DNA from: CAYNXB01 sp964401045
GTDB taxonomy: Bacteria > Pseudomonadota > Alphaproteobacteria > Sphingomonadales > Sphingomonadaceae
Length of the DNA stretch: 18,553 bases
NCBI GenBank assembly: GCA_964401045.1
Contig: CAYNXB010000051.1
Span: forward strand, 1 to 18,553
Direction of reading: 5' to 3'
A program made the position numbers and the translations under genes. Shown here in pieces: positions 1-7,386 of the stretch. Every line of letters begins with the position of its first letter. Position 1 is the first letter of the stretch. Under the pieces are notes generated by a model. The model made no database searches, had not been told where the DNA came from, and saw nothing but the letters and a program-made list of their open reading frames with translations.

Positions 1-626
1 CGGCTCAGCACGCCAGTCAGGATCTGCACGATCAGCAGGATCAGCGTGACCGGGAGCGCGATGGCTGCGGCGGTGACGAACATGTCCGTGCCGAACCCCA
101 CGATCTGCTCGAGGCGCGCGGCGCCGAGCCAGGTCTCGCCCGGCGGGAACACGCGGTAGCTTTCGATCACCAGTGTCAGGAATTGCAGATGCGCGCCGAC
201 CGCGAGGAAGATCAGCACCAGCACGATCGAGAAGAATTGCCCGAGCGCGGTCGATTGCTCGCCGGACTGCGGATCGGTGGCGGTCGCCATGCTCAGGCCC
301 ATGGTGCCGCTGATCACCTCCGCGGCGATCAGGGGCGCGGCAAACACCACTTGCAGCACGAAGCCCAGCGCGAGCCCGACCAGCGCCTCGCCGGCCAGGA
401 TCACGATGCCATCGAGCGAGACGATCTGCGGTGGCGGCTGCAGCGGGGTCCACGCGCACACCAGCACCGCAATCGCGCCGGTGAGGCCGACGCGCAGCTG
501 GACCGGCACGTTGGCAGCGCCGAAAAACGGAGCGGCCAGCAGGGCGGCACCGATCCGGGTCATGGCGAACAGCAGCCGCCACAACTCCCCTTCGACCGGG
601 CCGAAACCGAAATCGAGACCGATCAT
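1..626 (-). CDS. fliR: Flagellar export gate protein FliR (3' end cut by window edge)
   Basis: FliR is an inner-membrane subunit of the flagellar type III export gate and works with FliP and FliQ. The ATG at 624-626 overlaps the fliQ stop as ATGA. The frame is open for 208 codons to the window edge, so the last ~50 residues of a family usually about 260 long are missing. The visible protein begins MIGLDFGFGPVEGELWRLLF and has several hydrophobic segments (around residues 15-35, 40-60, 70-100, 130-150 and 180-208). It also has the loop MGLSMATATDPQSGEQS, which resembles the conserved FliR region with the D-P and Q-S-x-x-S/T pattern. It directly follows fliQ in the standard fliP-fliQ-fliR order. 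flhB often follows, but that would be outside the window. Identification is firm; only the C-terminus is unseen. Confidence 0.95.
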   Translation of the reverse strand, partial: MIGLDFGFGPVEGELWRLLFAMTRIGAALLAAPFFGAANVPVQLRVGLTGAIAVLVCAWTPLQPPPQIVSLDGIVILAGEALVGLALGFVLQVVFAAPLIAAEVISGTMGLSMATATDPQSGEQSTALGQFFSIVLVLIFLAVGAHLQFLTLVIESYRVFPPGETWLGAARLEQIVGFGTDMFVTAAAIALPVTLILLIVQILTGVLS

Positions 627-895
627 CCGCCGATCCGGGCGATCTCGGCGAAGATGTCCTGCGTGAAGTCGCCGACAACCGCCATCATCGAGGCGCCGAG
701 GACGACCAGCACAAGCGCGATCACCGCAAGCTTGGGGACGAAGGTAAGGGTCTGTTCGTTGACCGAGGTGGCGGCCTGGATCACGCCGATCACCAAGCCG
801 ACGACAAGGCTCGCGAGCAGCACCGGGGCGGCGACAAGCGCCGTGATCCACAGCATCCGGTCCGTGAGCGAGAGAAGGAGCGGTAGTTCGTCCAT
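623..895 (-). CDS. fliQ: Flagellar export gate protein FliQ
   Basis: FliQ is a small two-helix membrane protein that packs around FliP and FliR in the flagellar export gate. The product is 90 residues, the normal family length. It has two hydrophobic hairpin helices, roughly residues 14-38 and 52-75, joined by a loop with the family-typical T-S-V-N-E-Q-T-L-T-F-V-P-K-L sequence. The start is the ATG at 893-895, four bases after the fliP stop. Its own stop overlaps the fliR start. Family, size and position all agree. Confidence 0.97.
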   Translation of the reverse strand: MDELPLLLSLTDRMLWITALVAAPVLLASLVVGLVIGVIQAATSVNEQTLTFVPKLAVIALVLVVLGASMMAVVGDFTQDIFAEIARIGG

Positions 896-899
896 GGCG

Positions 900-1673
900 C
901 TATCCGAAGCTGGAGGCGAGCGAGCCCATCAGCAGCGCCCATCCGTCCACCAGGACGAACAGCAGCAGCTTGAAGGGCAGCGATATGATGGTCGGCGACA
1001 TCATCATCATGCCGAGCGACATCAGCACGCTCGAGATGACGAGATCGATCACCAGGAACGGCAGGAACAGCATGAAGCCGATCTGGAACGCGGTCTTGAG
1101 CTCGCTGGTGGCGAACGCGGGCAGCAGGATCGAGAACGGCACATCCTTGGCGGTTTCGAACTTGGGCGCGTTGGCCATTCCCGCGAACATCGCCAGGTCG
1201 TGCTTGCGGGTCTGCCGGATCATGAACCCGTGCATCTCCTCGCCGGCGGCGACGATCGCCTGCTCGGCATTCATCGTGCCGGCGGCGTAAGGCGCGATGG
1301 CCCGGGTGTTGATCGTCTCGAGCGTCGGCGCCATCACGAACAGCGACAGGAACAGCGACAGGCCGATCAGCACCTGGTTCGGTGGCGACTGCTGCAGCCC
1401 AAGCGCGTGGCGCAGGATCGACAGCACCACCAGAATCCGGGTGAAGCTGGTCATCATCAGCAGCAGACCCGGCAGGATCGTGAGCAGCCCCATGATGAGC
1501 AGGAGCTGCAACGACAGGCTGAGGCCCGAACCCTGCGCGCCGCCCATGTTTGTAAAGGCACGGTCGAGCGCGCCGGAGACAGCGGTTTCCGCCCCGGGCG
1601 CGACCGACTGGGCGTAGGCGGTCGCCGGGAACAGCACCATCGCGACGGCAAGGATGGCGAGGATGCGCTTCAC
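900..1673 (-). CDS. fliP: Flagellar export gate protein FliP
   Basis: FliP forms the core pentamer of the flagellar type III export gate in the inner membrane. The product is 257 residues. A cleavable signal peptide is visible (VKRILAILAVAMVLFPATAYA, cut predicted after AYA), as is usual for FliP. Transmembrane helices follow, with the hallmark M-T-S-F-T-R-I-L-V-V-L-S-I-L-R-A-like region (here LRHALGLQQSPPNQVLIGL) and the C-terminal M-M-M-M-S-P-T-I-I-S-L-P-F-K-L motif. I chose the GTG at 1671-1673: it overlaps the fliO stop as GTGA, leaves the signal peptide exactly N-terminal, and has a GGGG-type Shine-Dalgarno about 7 bases upstream. A longer in-frame reading back to 2042 would run antisense-like through fliO and fliN and is not credible. 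Confidence 0.95.
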   Translation of the reverse strand: MKRILAILAVAMVLFPATAYAQSVAPGAETAVSGALDRAFTNMGGAQGSGLSLSLQLLLIMGLLTILPGLLLMMTSFTRILVVLSILRHALGLQQSPPNQVLIGLSLFLSLFVMAPTLETINTRAIAPYAAGTMNAEQAIVAAGEEMHGFMIRQTRKHDLAMFAGMANAPKFETAKDVPFSILLPAFATSELKTAFQIGFMLFLPFLVIDLVISSVLMSLGMMMMSPTIISLPFKLLLFVLVDGWALLMGSLASSFG

Positions 1674-1951
1674 GAGCGATCCCCTTCGATCAGCCCGCGC
1701 GCGGGCGCTTCGGCGAGGCGAGAAAGGCCCTGCCGCGACACCGATACCAGGATCTCGCGGCCATGGAATTCGAGCACCGCGAGCTTGAGCGTGGGCGAGA
1801 GCATGGTCGTTTCGATCACCTTGACTGCCTTGCCGCCCTCGGTGGCCCCGCCGAGGCGGGCCTGCATCTTTTGCGCCAGCTTCAGGCTGCCCCAGGCCAG
1901 GAGCCCGATCAGCGGCAGCAGGATCAGCAGCTTGACGATATAGAAGAACAT
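1670..1951 (-). CDS. fliO: Flagellar biosynthesis protein FliO
   Basis: FliO is a small bitopic membrane protein that helps assemble the FliP complex of the export gate. The product is 93 residues, with one N-terminal transmembrane helix (about residues 3-24) and a short cytoplasmic domain. That domain carries the family-typical pattern of beta strands (V-K-V-I-E-T-T-x-L-S-P, L-A-V-L-E-F-H-G-R-E-I-L-V-S-V). The ATG at 1949-1951 overlaps the fliN stop as ATGA, and the stop overlaps the fliP GTG start. FliO is poorly conserved in sequence; the assignment rests on topology, strand pattern and its place between fliN and fliP. Confidence 0.9.
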   Translation of the reverse strand: MFFYIVKLLILLPLIGLLAWGSLKLAQKMQARLGGATEGGKAVKVIETTMLSPTLKLAVLEFHGREILVSVSRQGLSRLAEAPARGLIEGDRS

Positions 1952-2226
1952 CAGGCGGCCATCCCCATCGGAGCCTTCGGTCCGTTGGCGAGTTCGACGA
2001 TGCGCATGCCGAACCGGCCGCCTTCGGAGACGATCTCGGCACGGGCGATCGACTTGCCGTTCACGAGCACGTCGAGCGGCTCGTCGATCAGCCGGTCGAG
2101 GACGACCACGCTGTCCTCTGCGAGCGCCATGATGTCCTTGAGCCGCATGCTGGTGCGACCAAGCTCGACCGAGAGGCGGACGTCGACGTCGCCGAGCAGG
2201 CCAAAGCTGTCATTTCCAAAAGACAC
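1951..2226 (-). CDS. fliN: Flagellar motor switch protein FliN
   Basis: FliN forms the lower ring of the cytoplasmic C ring and takes part in rotor switching and docking of the export ATPase complex. The product is 91 residues and is essentially one SpoA (surface presentation of antigens) domain, about residues 12-85. Family features are the D-V-x-V-R-L-S-V-E-L-G-R-T strand, the L-x-E-P-L-D-V-L-V-N-G-K turn and the ending G-G-R-F-G-M-R-I-V-E-L. There is no long N-terminal extension, unlike enteric FliN. It starts at GTG 2224-2226, one base after the fliM stop, and a strong AAGGAG lies 7 bases upstream inside the fliM end. Confidence 0.95.
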   Translation of the reverse strand: MSFGNDSFGLLGDVDVRLSVELGRTSMRLKDIMALAEDSVVVLDRLIDEPLDVLVNGKSIARAEIVSEGGRFGMRIVELANGPKAPMGMAA

Positions 2227-2227
2227 T

Positions 2228-3133
2228 TCAATTCTCCTTTTTCAAACTGATGCGGGTGAGTTGCAGCGCGGTGCGATCGTCCATCGATCCGACCGAGCCG
2301 TGGCCGATCACGTGGTCGCCCACCATGAGCGGGACGCTGCGCGCCACCGCGACAGGAATGACCGTTCCAGGTGCTAGATTTGCGAGCGCGGAAACCGGCA
2401 TCGCCATGTCGATAAGGATCGCCCGCAGTGGCAGCGGAATGCCGGCGAACGGCTCCGCGTTGGGCGCGACCACGCCGCCCTTCTGCACGCCGGGACCGGC
2501 ATCGCCGCGCCCCGCGAACAGCGTCGCCAGCGAAGCGCCGGGAAAGGTGAGCGTGAGTTCGTGGTGCGGCGAGGAGGCGATAGCGATCCGCACATTCAGC
2601 ACGGTGCGCTTAAGGCCGGAGAACGGCAGCGCGGCTTCCGGCGTGATGCCATTCTTGCGCACTTTGACCGCGTCCGCGCCGGGCATCTCAAAGGCATCCG
2701 CCAGCGCGGCGGTCAGCAGCTTCTCGAACCGTTCGAACATCAGCTGCGCCGAAACCGGCAGCTTGCCGCCGGTGACTTCGCAGTTCTTGCCGTCGCCGCC
2801 GAGGGCGACATCGACCATCGCCAGCGCCGCGCCTTGCGGTAGCGACGCGTAAAAACCCGTCTCGGCAATCCCGGCGGAAAACGTGGTGTTGAACACCGGC
2901 TCGCCGCGCCGCTCGTTGACGTTCGCCGGCACCTCGGCAGGCTCGGCCACCGAAACGTCGATCGCCGCGCCCTGGAACGCCCGCGCCAGCTTGTCCGTGA
3001 GGAACTCGGCGAAGCGTTCGCCGAACTGCCCCAGCTCGGCGAGCGGATTGGCCGTCTGGCGCGGCCCGCGCGTCAGCTCGGCGCAATGCTGCGCCGCGAG
3101 CCTTTCGGCAATAAAGGTACCTTCCGGCCTCAT
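2228..3133 (-). CDS. fliM: Flagellar motor switch protein FliM, short N-terminus
   Basis: FliM forms the middle of the rotor C ring, binds FliG and FliN, and in most bacteria receives CheY-P. The product is 301 residues, shorter than the roughly 330 typical of enteric FliM. The middle domain carries A-L-G-G-D-G at about residues 110-115, matching the FliM G-G-x-G motif. The C-terminal ~80 residues form a SpoA domain (S-A-L-A-N-L-A-P-G-T-V-I-P-V onwards). The N-terminus (MRPEGTFIAERLAAQ) lacks the E-I-D-A-L-L CheY-binding peptide seen in most FliM proteins. The ATG at 3131-3133 overlaps the fliL stop as ATGA, so an upstream start is unlikely. The assignment is firm from domains and position; the missing peptide is discussed as a finding. 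Confidence 0.92.
   Translation of the reverse strand: MRPEGTFIAERLAAQHCAELTRGPRQTANPLAELGQFGERFAEFLTDKLARAFQGAAIDVSVAEPAEVPANVNERRGEPVFNTTFSAGIAETGFYASLPQGAALAMVDVALGGDGKNCEVTGGKLPVSAQLMFERFEKLLTAALADAFEMPGADAVKVRKNGITPEAALPFSGLKRTVLNVRIAIASSPHHELTLTFPGASLATLFAGRGDAGPGVQKGGVVAPNAEPFAGIPLPLRAILIDMAMPVSALANLAPGTVIPVAVARSVPLMVGDHVIGHGSVGSMDDRTALQLTRISLKKEN
2234..2240 (-). promoter_or_regulatory. Ribosome binding site of fliN
   Basis: On the minus strand this reads AAAGGAG, with the GGAG core 7 bases before the GTG at 2226. It lies in the last codons of fliM and supports the GTG start of fliN, which has no ATG alternative nearby. Confidence 0.7.
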
Positions 3134-3732
3134 TGGATGAGCAGGCTCCGGAAGTAGACCGCATCGATGCCGCCGAAGCCTTCTTCTTCGGTCAGCACTT
3201 CATTCATGCCCTTGGCGAGCCGCCTCTGCAGGTCCTCCTTGCCTTCAGGCGTGAGGACTTCCTCTTCCGGCGTGTCGGCCAGCTCGACCAGCACGCGCGA
3301 GCGCAGCGCCAGCTCATGCTTCTTGAGCCACATCAGTACGCGGCCGTCATAGTGCGTCGCAGCGGCAATGCTGACCTGGATCAGGCCGGCGGAATTCTTC
3401 AGGTTGGAGGTGAATTCCTCGGTGAACAGGAAGTAGGCGGTGCGGTACTTGCTGCCGCCCCCGCCCAAAACGTCCGCCGATTCCCCGCCCTCGCCCTCGC
3501 CCTCGGCGGCAGGCGGAGCGTAAGGGTCTTCCTCACCCTTTAGAACCAGCTGGGGAACGTTGGCGTTCTTGGCGCCGGGGCCCTTCTCGGCCAGGCCGCC
3601 GGAGACGTAGGCATAGGCCCCGCCCCCACCGGCTCCGAGCATCGCGAGCAGGACGACGGCCTTCATCAGCCGCCCCTTGCCCTTCTTCTTGGCCGGCGTC
3701 GCTTCACCCTCAATTGCTTCTTCTTCGTTCAT
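3130..3732 (-). CDS. fliL: Flagellar basal body-associated protein FliL
   Basis: FliL is a single-pass inner-membrane protein that rings the stator units and supports torque. The product is 200 residues. It has a charged cytoplasmic N-terminus, one transmembrane helix at about residues 22-43, an acidic and glycine-rich linker (about 65-95), and a periplasmic FliL domain. That domain begins near Y-R-T-A-Y-F-L-F-T-E-E-F-T-S-N-L and ends in the family-typical V-Y-F-R-S-L-L-I-Q. The ATG at 3730-3732 lies 30 bases after the fliK stop; the stop overlaps the fliM start. The Shine-Dalgarno is weak (GGGATCGAG region). Confidence 0.95.
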   Translation of the reverse strand: MNEEEAIEGEATPAKKKGKGRLMKAVVLLAMLGAGGGGAYAYVSGGLAEKGPGAKNANVPQLVLKGEEDPYAPPAAEGEGEGGESADVLGGGGSKYRTAYFLFTEEFTSNLKNSAGLIQVSIAAATHYDGRVLMWLKKHELALRSRVLVELADTPEEEVLTPEGKEDLQRRLAKGMNEVLTEEEGFGGIDAVYFRSLLIQ

Positions 3733-3762
3733 CGTGCTCGATCCCGGTTTTCGTGAGTGGCG

Positions 3763-5049
3763 TCAGGCGAAGATGCCGCGCGAGCCGTGATCGGCGTCGG
3801 CGGTTTCGCGACGAGAGGGGTTGGCGGCGATGCCGCCGCGGTCGTGGCGCTCGCCGCGCGGCTGGTTGCCACGTTCGCCCGTTTCACCGGCCGAGGCGCG
3901 AAGCGTACCGTTCTGGCCGGCGTCGCCACGGCGGTCGCCCTGCGGCTGGGTGTCGGCATTCATGCTGCCGTCCGGCGCGATCGCGGCATTGACCGCACGC
4001 GTGAAGCCCGGATCGCTATTGGTGAGCGAGACCGTGAGATTGCCGTTGTCGTGCGCGAAATGCATCGACACCTGGCCGAAGTCGGCGTGCATCACCGTGA
4101 GGCTGGCGGTGTTCGATCGGGCATTGTCGCGCGCCTCGACAAGCCGATCGACCAGCGCGGTGAGATCCTGCGGACGAACCGCCTGAGGCTGGCTCAACTG
4201 CGCCGGCGCCGCGGCATTGCGAACGACAGGCGCATCGGCGGGAAGCGCGGCGATCTCGAGCGAAGCAGGCTGGATGGCATGGGGGCTGGGGGGATGCTGG
4301 ACGGCCGAAGCGTTTGTCGCGGCGCGGCGATCGGGCGAACCGCCGGTCCGCGCGTCGGGCTGGGCATCCGCCGACAGCATCGGCTTGATCTCATGCGTCG
4401 GCTCGCCACGGCTGCCCGGCGCGATCCGCGCGGGCTGGGGCGCATCGGCCGGGTGCTCGCCTTTGTCAGTCACGCTCGGATCGAGCACCGGCGTAACCGC
4501 GAGCCTTGCGGCGGCAACTGGCCGTGCCTGCGTTTCGCGCGCGGCGACCGCTTCGTGCACTGCCTTGCGCACGGCCGACGTAACCAGGTCCGACTGGGCG
4601 GGGTGGTAGGCAATCTGGCGCTTTGGCGCCGAAAGAATGTCCTGTCCGAGTTCGGCTTTGGCGCCAGCCTCCCTCGACGGAGCAATCACGATGGGCAGCG
4701 CCACGAACGACATGACGGGCAGATCCGCGATCGAGGCCGGATCGCCTTCGGCAACGGCCTCGTCGCCCCCGTCGGGCTTCGCCTCATCGGCTGAGCCGGC
4801 TTCAGCTTTCGCTTCCTTGGCGGCGAACTGCGCGAGCAACTTGCGTCCCGCGAGCGACGGCACTTCGACGACCGGCAAGCCATCCGGCAAGGTTTTGCCG
4901 CCTTCCGGCAGGATCTTGCCGCCCGGCAACGATCCATCGGTCGTCCCACCCGCGAGCATTTGCTCGAAAGCGCCTTCGAGCAGGGCGAAATCCGCGGTTT
5001 TCCGTGGGTTTTCGGTGCCGGAAGGCAGAAGGGCGGACAGCTGGATCAT
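3763..5049 (-). CDS. fliK: Flagellar hook-length control protein FliK
   Basis: FliK is a secreted molecular ruler that measures hook length and switches export specificity through FlhB. From the ATG at 5049 the product is 428 residues. The first ~290 residues are low-complexity, rich in Ala, Pro, Asp and Gly, as usual for the ruler region. A C-terminal hook-length-control domain lies at about residues 293-360, with the recognisable S-L-T-V-M-H-A-D-F-G-Q-V-S-M-H-F and N-L-T-V-S-L-T strands. It is followed by a disordered ~65-residue tail rich in Gly, Arg and Asp. A GTG 21 bases upstream (5068-5070) is in frame, but only the ATG has a close Shine-Dalgarno (GAGGTG), so I chose the ATG. Overall identity is low, as in all FliK; position between fliJ and fliL supports the call. 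Confidence 0.88.
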   Translation of the reverse strand: MIQLSALLPSGTENPRKTADFALLEGAFEQMLAGGTTDGSLPGGKILPEGGKTLPDGLPVVEVPSLAGRKLLAQFAAKEAKAEAGSADEAKPDGGDEAVAEGDPASIADLPVMSFVALPIVIAPSREAGAKAELGQDILSAPKRQIAYHPAQSDLVTSAVRKAVHEAVAARETQARPVAAARLAVTPVLDPSVTDKGEHPADAPQPARIAPGSRGEPTHEIKPMLSADAQPDARTGGSPDRRAATNASAVQHPPSPHAIQPASLEIAALPADAPVVRNAAAPAQLSQPQAVRPQDLTALVDRLVEARDNARSNTASLTVMHADFGQVSMHFAHDNGNLTVSLTNSDPGFTRAVNAAIAPDGSMNADTQPQGDRRGDAGQNGTLRASAGETGERGNQPRGERHDRGGIAANPSRRETADADHGSRGIFA

Positions 5050-5052
5050 GAA

Positions 5053-5058
5053 CACCTC
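5053..5058 (-). promoter_or_regulatory. Ribosome binding site deciding the fliK start
   Basis: The minus strand reads GAGGTG followed by TTC and the ATG at 5047-5049. The alternative GTG at 5068-5070 has no purine-rich sequence upstream, so this site favours the shorter fliK reading. Confidence 0.5.
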
Positions 5059-5076
5059 GAGTTGCTTCACTCATGG

Positions 5077-5505
5077 TTATTCAAGGTCCGTGCCAATCTT
5101 CCTCCGCGGCGCAGCGGCTGCCTGCGCGGGCCGTTTTCCAAGCAGCCGTTCGGTAGCGGTCAACCGATCCTCCACCGCCGCGCGGCGTCGTTCCGCTGCT
5201 GCGAGTTCGACCAGTTTGCGGTCGGCGAGGCGCTGAGCGGCGTTCGCCTCGATCCCTGCGGAGTTGACGATATTGCACAGGCCCGCGGCGAAGCGGCCGG
5301 TCTGCGCGAGATCGAATCCGTCGAAGGCATCGCTGCGCGTGGCATATTCTGCAGCGAGGTCCTGCGTGCGCGAGGCAAGCGTCCGCAACTGCGCGAGCGC
5401 GTCCTCGGCCTGCGCGGTTTCGCCCGCGAGCTGCCGCTTTGCGATCGCGCGCACCCGTTCGAGCCGGCGCAAGCGGGTCAGCCTGCGCTGATCAGCCGCC
5501 GTCAC
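5077..5505 (-). CDS. fliJ: Flagellar export protein FliJ
   Basis: FliJ is a coiled-coil stalk of the flagellar export ATPase. It sits in the FliI hexamer and contacts the export gate. The product is 142 residues, close to the family's usual length. It is almost entirely helical and charged, with heptad-like Arg, Ala, Leu and Glu spacing and no hydrophobic membrane segment. I take the GTG at 5503-5505 as start; it overlaps the end of fliI by 14 bases, and a GGAG lies about 10 bases upstream in fliI. The stop is TAA at 5077-5079. Sequence conservation of FliJ is poor, so the call depends on size, coiled-coil character and place between fliI and fliK. Confidence 0.88.
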   Translation of the reverse strand: MTAADQRRLTRLRRLERVRAIAKRQLAGETAQAEDALAQLRTLASRTQDLAAEYATRSDAFDGFDLAQTGRFAAGLCNIVNSAGIEANAAQRLADRKLVELAAAERRRAAVEDRLTATERLLGKRPAQAAAAPRRKIGTDLE

Positions 5506-6823
5506 CCAGCAACTCCTCGATCTCGTCCACGCTGCGGTCGAGCGAAACCAGCTCCTTCACTTCCTGGCACAGGAAACCGACCAGTTCGGCGTGCTTGGCG
5601 ATCGCCCGATCGAGCAACGGGTCCGCCCCGCTACGATAGGCGCCCATCAGCACCAGGTCGCGGTTCGCTTCGTAGCTGGCCATCAGGCTCCTGAACATGC
5701 GCGCCGCCTGCTGGTGCGAGGGTGTGGTGATGTCGGCCATGACGCGGCTGAGCGAGGCGGCGACGTCGACTGCCGGATATTGCCCGCGCTGGGCCAGTTC
5801 GCGCGAGAGCACGATATGCCCATCGAGGATCGAACGGGCGGTATCGACCACCGGATCGTCCTGGTCGTCGCCGTCGGCTAGCACGGTGTAGAGCCCGGTG
5901 ACAGAGCCACCGCTTTCGCCCGAATTGCCCGCCCGTTCGACCAGCTTGGTAATCGCCGCGAGGGCCGACGGTGGATAGCCGCGGGCCGCGCCCGGTTCGC
6001 CCAGCAGCAGCCCGATCTCGCGCGCGGCGTGCGCCACACGGGTCAGGCTGTCGAGGATCAGCAGGACACGCTTGCCCTGGCTGCGATAATATTCGGCGAG
6101 GCTGGTCGCGAGCAAGGCGCCGCGCAGCCGCAGGTTGGGTGCATGATCTGCCGGCACCGCGACCACGATCGTGCGCTCGCGTTGCGGCCCGGTCATATGC
6201 CGTTCGACGAAGTCCGAGACTTCGCGCGCGCGTTCCCCGATAAGGCCCGCGATGACGATGTCAGCCTGGGCCCCCTGGGCGATCATGTCGATCAGCACCG
6301 ACTTGCCGACGCCCGAGCCGGCCATCACGCCGACGCGCTGGCCAACACCAAACGTGGTGAGCGCGTTGAGCGAGCGGATCCCGGTATCGAATGTTTCGCG
6401 CACGCGGGTGCGGTCGAGCGCGCCGGCGCGAACGCCGCCGACCGGCCACAGCGCCCCGGCACGGATCGGTCCGCGGCCGTCGATCGGCTTGCCCTCCCCA
6501 TCGACCGCGCGGCCGAGGAAACTGTCGCCCACCGGGACCATGCCCGGCGTGCCGCTCGTGCTGACGCGCGCACCGGGCCGCAGCGAAACAGTATCGCCGA
6601 GAAGCATCATCATCGTACGCCCGTTGCGGAAGCCGATTACCTCGGACTTGAGCGCCCGTCCGTTGCCATGCTGAACATGGCACAGCGCGCCGACCGGCGC
6701 GGCAAGGCCGCTCACCTCGAGCAGCCCGCCGTCGCACGCGTTGACCAGCCCGAACCGGCTCGGCCCGAGCGCGGGATGCGCGCCTGGCAAGTCGGCCAGC
6801 ACCCGTTCGAGAGTGGCGATCAC
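5492..6823 (-). CDS. fliI: Flagellum-specific export ATPase FliI
   Basis: FliI is the F1-beta-like hexameric ATPase that promotes unfolding and entry of flagellar export substrates. From the GTG at 6821-6823 the product is 443 residues. Walker A is A-G-S-G-V-G-K-S at about residues 168-175. The G-L-I-G-E-R-A-R-E-V segment carries the catalytic Glu. Walker B is V-L-L-I-L-D-S-L-T-R at about 253-262, and the G-Y-P-P-S region follows. The GTG overlaps the fliH stop as GTGA, like other junctions in this operon, with GAGG about 11 bases upstream. An in-frame ATG at 6854-6856 would add 11 residues and overlap fliH by 37 bases, but it has no Shine-Dalgarno. Function is certain; the start is moderately so. 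Confidence 0.97.
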   Translation of the reverse strand: MIATLERVLADLPGAHPALGPSRFGLVNACDGGLLEVSGLAAPVGALCHVQHGNGRALKSEVIGFRNGRTMMMLLGDTVSLRPGARVSTSGTPGMVPVGDSFLGRAVDGEGKPIDGRGPIRAGALWPVGGVRAGALDRTRVRETFDTGIRSLNALTTFGVGQRVGVMAGSGVGKSVLIDMIAQGAQADIVIAGLIGERAREVSDFVERHMTGPQRERTIVVAVPADHAPNLRLRGALLATSLAEYYRSQGKRVLLILDSLTRVAHAAREIGLLLGEPGAARGYPPSALAAITKLVERAGNSGESGGSVTGLYTVLADGDDQDDPVVDTARSILDGHIVLSRELAQRGQYPAVDVAASLSRVMADITTPSHQQAARMFRSLMASYEANRDLVLMGAYRSGADPLLDRAIAKHAELVGFLCQEVKELVSLDRSVDEIEELLGDGG

Positions 6824-7386
6824 AGGCCCAGCGCCTCGCACAGTGCGCGGCGCCATTGGCCGGGGCCGTCCTCGACCCCACCTTCGGCTGTCTCGAAGCG
6901 CAGCTCCCCGCGTTCGAGCGTGGGGTCGGGTTCGACCCGCGTGCCCTCAGGCAAGCGGTCGGCCAGCAGCGCTGCATCGGCCGGATGCAATCGCAACAAC
7001 CGCTCATCGACGCTCCGCCGCAACAGCGCGGCGGCCTTGTCGACCCGCGCGGCGAGCGCCTCGGGATCGACAGTCAGCGGCGCAAACGTCTGCTCGCAAA
7101 GGGCGAGCACTGCTTCGCGTAGCCGCGTTTCGATGCGCACGGTTTCGGCGTCGGACAGCCGCCCGAGCGCAAGCTCGATCCGCTCGCACGCGGCGGTGTC
7201 GGCCGCGGCCTGCGCCTCCGCTTGTGCGGAACCGTCTGCGAATCCCTTGGCATATCCATCGGCGAACGCGCCTTCCGCGCGGTCCTGCCCGCCGAGCGAC
7301 AGCTCCGCCGCGAGCCGGCTGGCGAACCGCACGTCCGGCTGGAAACCGGGGCTGGGAACGGCAAGCGCCGCGGCAAGACTAGACAT
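6820..7386 (-). CDS. fliH: Flagellar assembly protein FliH
   Basis: FliH is the peripheral-stalk-like regulator of FliI and links the ATPase to FliN of the C ring. The product is 188 residues. A glycine-repeat helix is visible around residues 40-60 (A-F-A-D-G-Y-A-K-G-F-A-D-G), typical of the FliH GxxxG region. A charged helical and globular C-terminal half follows. I chose ATG 7384-7386, which overlaps the fliG stop by 8 bases; a longer in-frame reading to 7578 would lie inside fliG. The sequence is divergent, as is usual for FliH, but position and the glycine repeat support it. Confidence 0.88.
   Translation of the reverse strand: MSSLAAALAVPSPGFQPDVRFASRLAAELSLGGQDRAEGAFADGYAKGFADGSAQAEAQAAADTAACERIELALGRLSDAETVRIETRLREAVLALCEQTFAPLTVDPEALAARVDKAAALLRRSVDERLLRLHPADAALLADRLPEGTRVEPDPTLERGELRFETAEGGVEDGPGQWRRALCEALGL

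Noticed and set aside
183..1943. Open reading frame of 586 codons on the plus strand
   Set aside because: It is a shadow of fliR, fliQ, fliP and fliO, with Gln, His and Arg rich sequence and no family resemblance.
900..2042. Longer N-terminal extension of fliP (start at 2042)
   Set aside because: It would run through fliO and part of fliN in another frame. The GTG at 1673 gives a proper signal peptide and a GTGA overlap with fliO.
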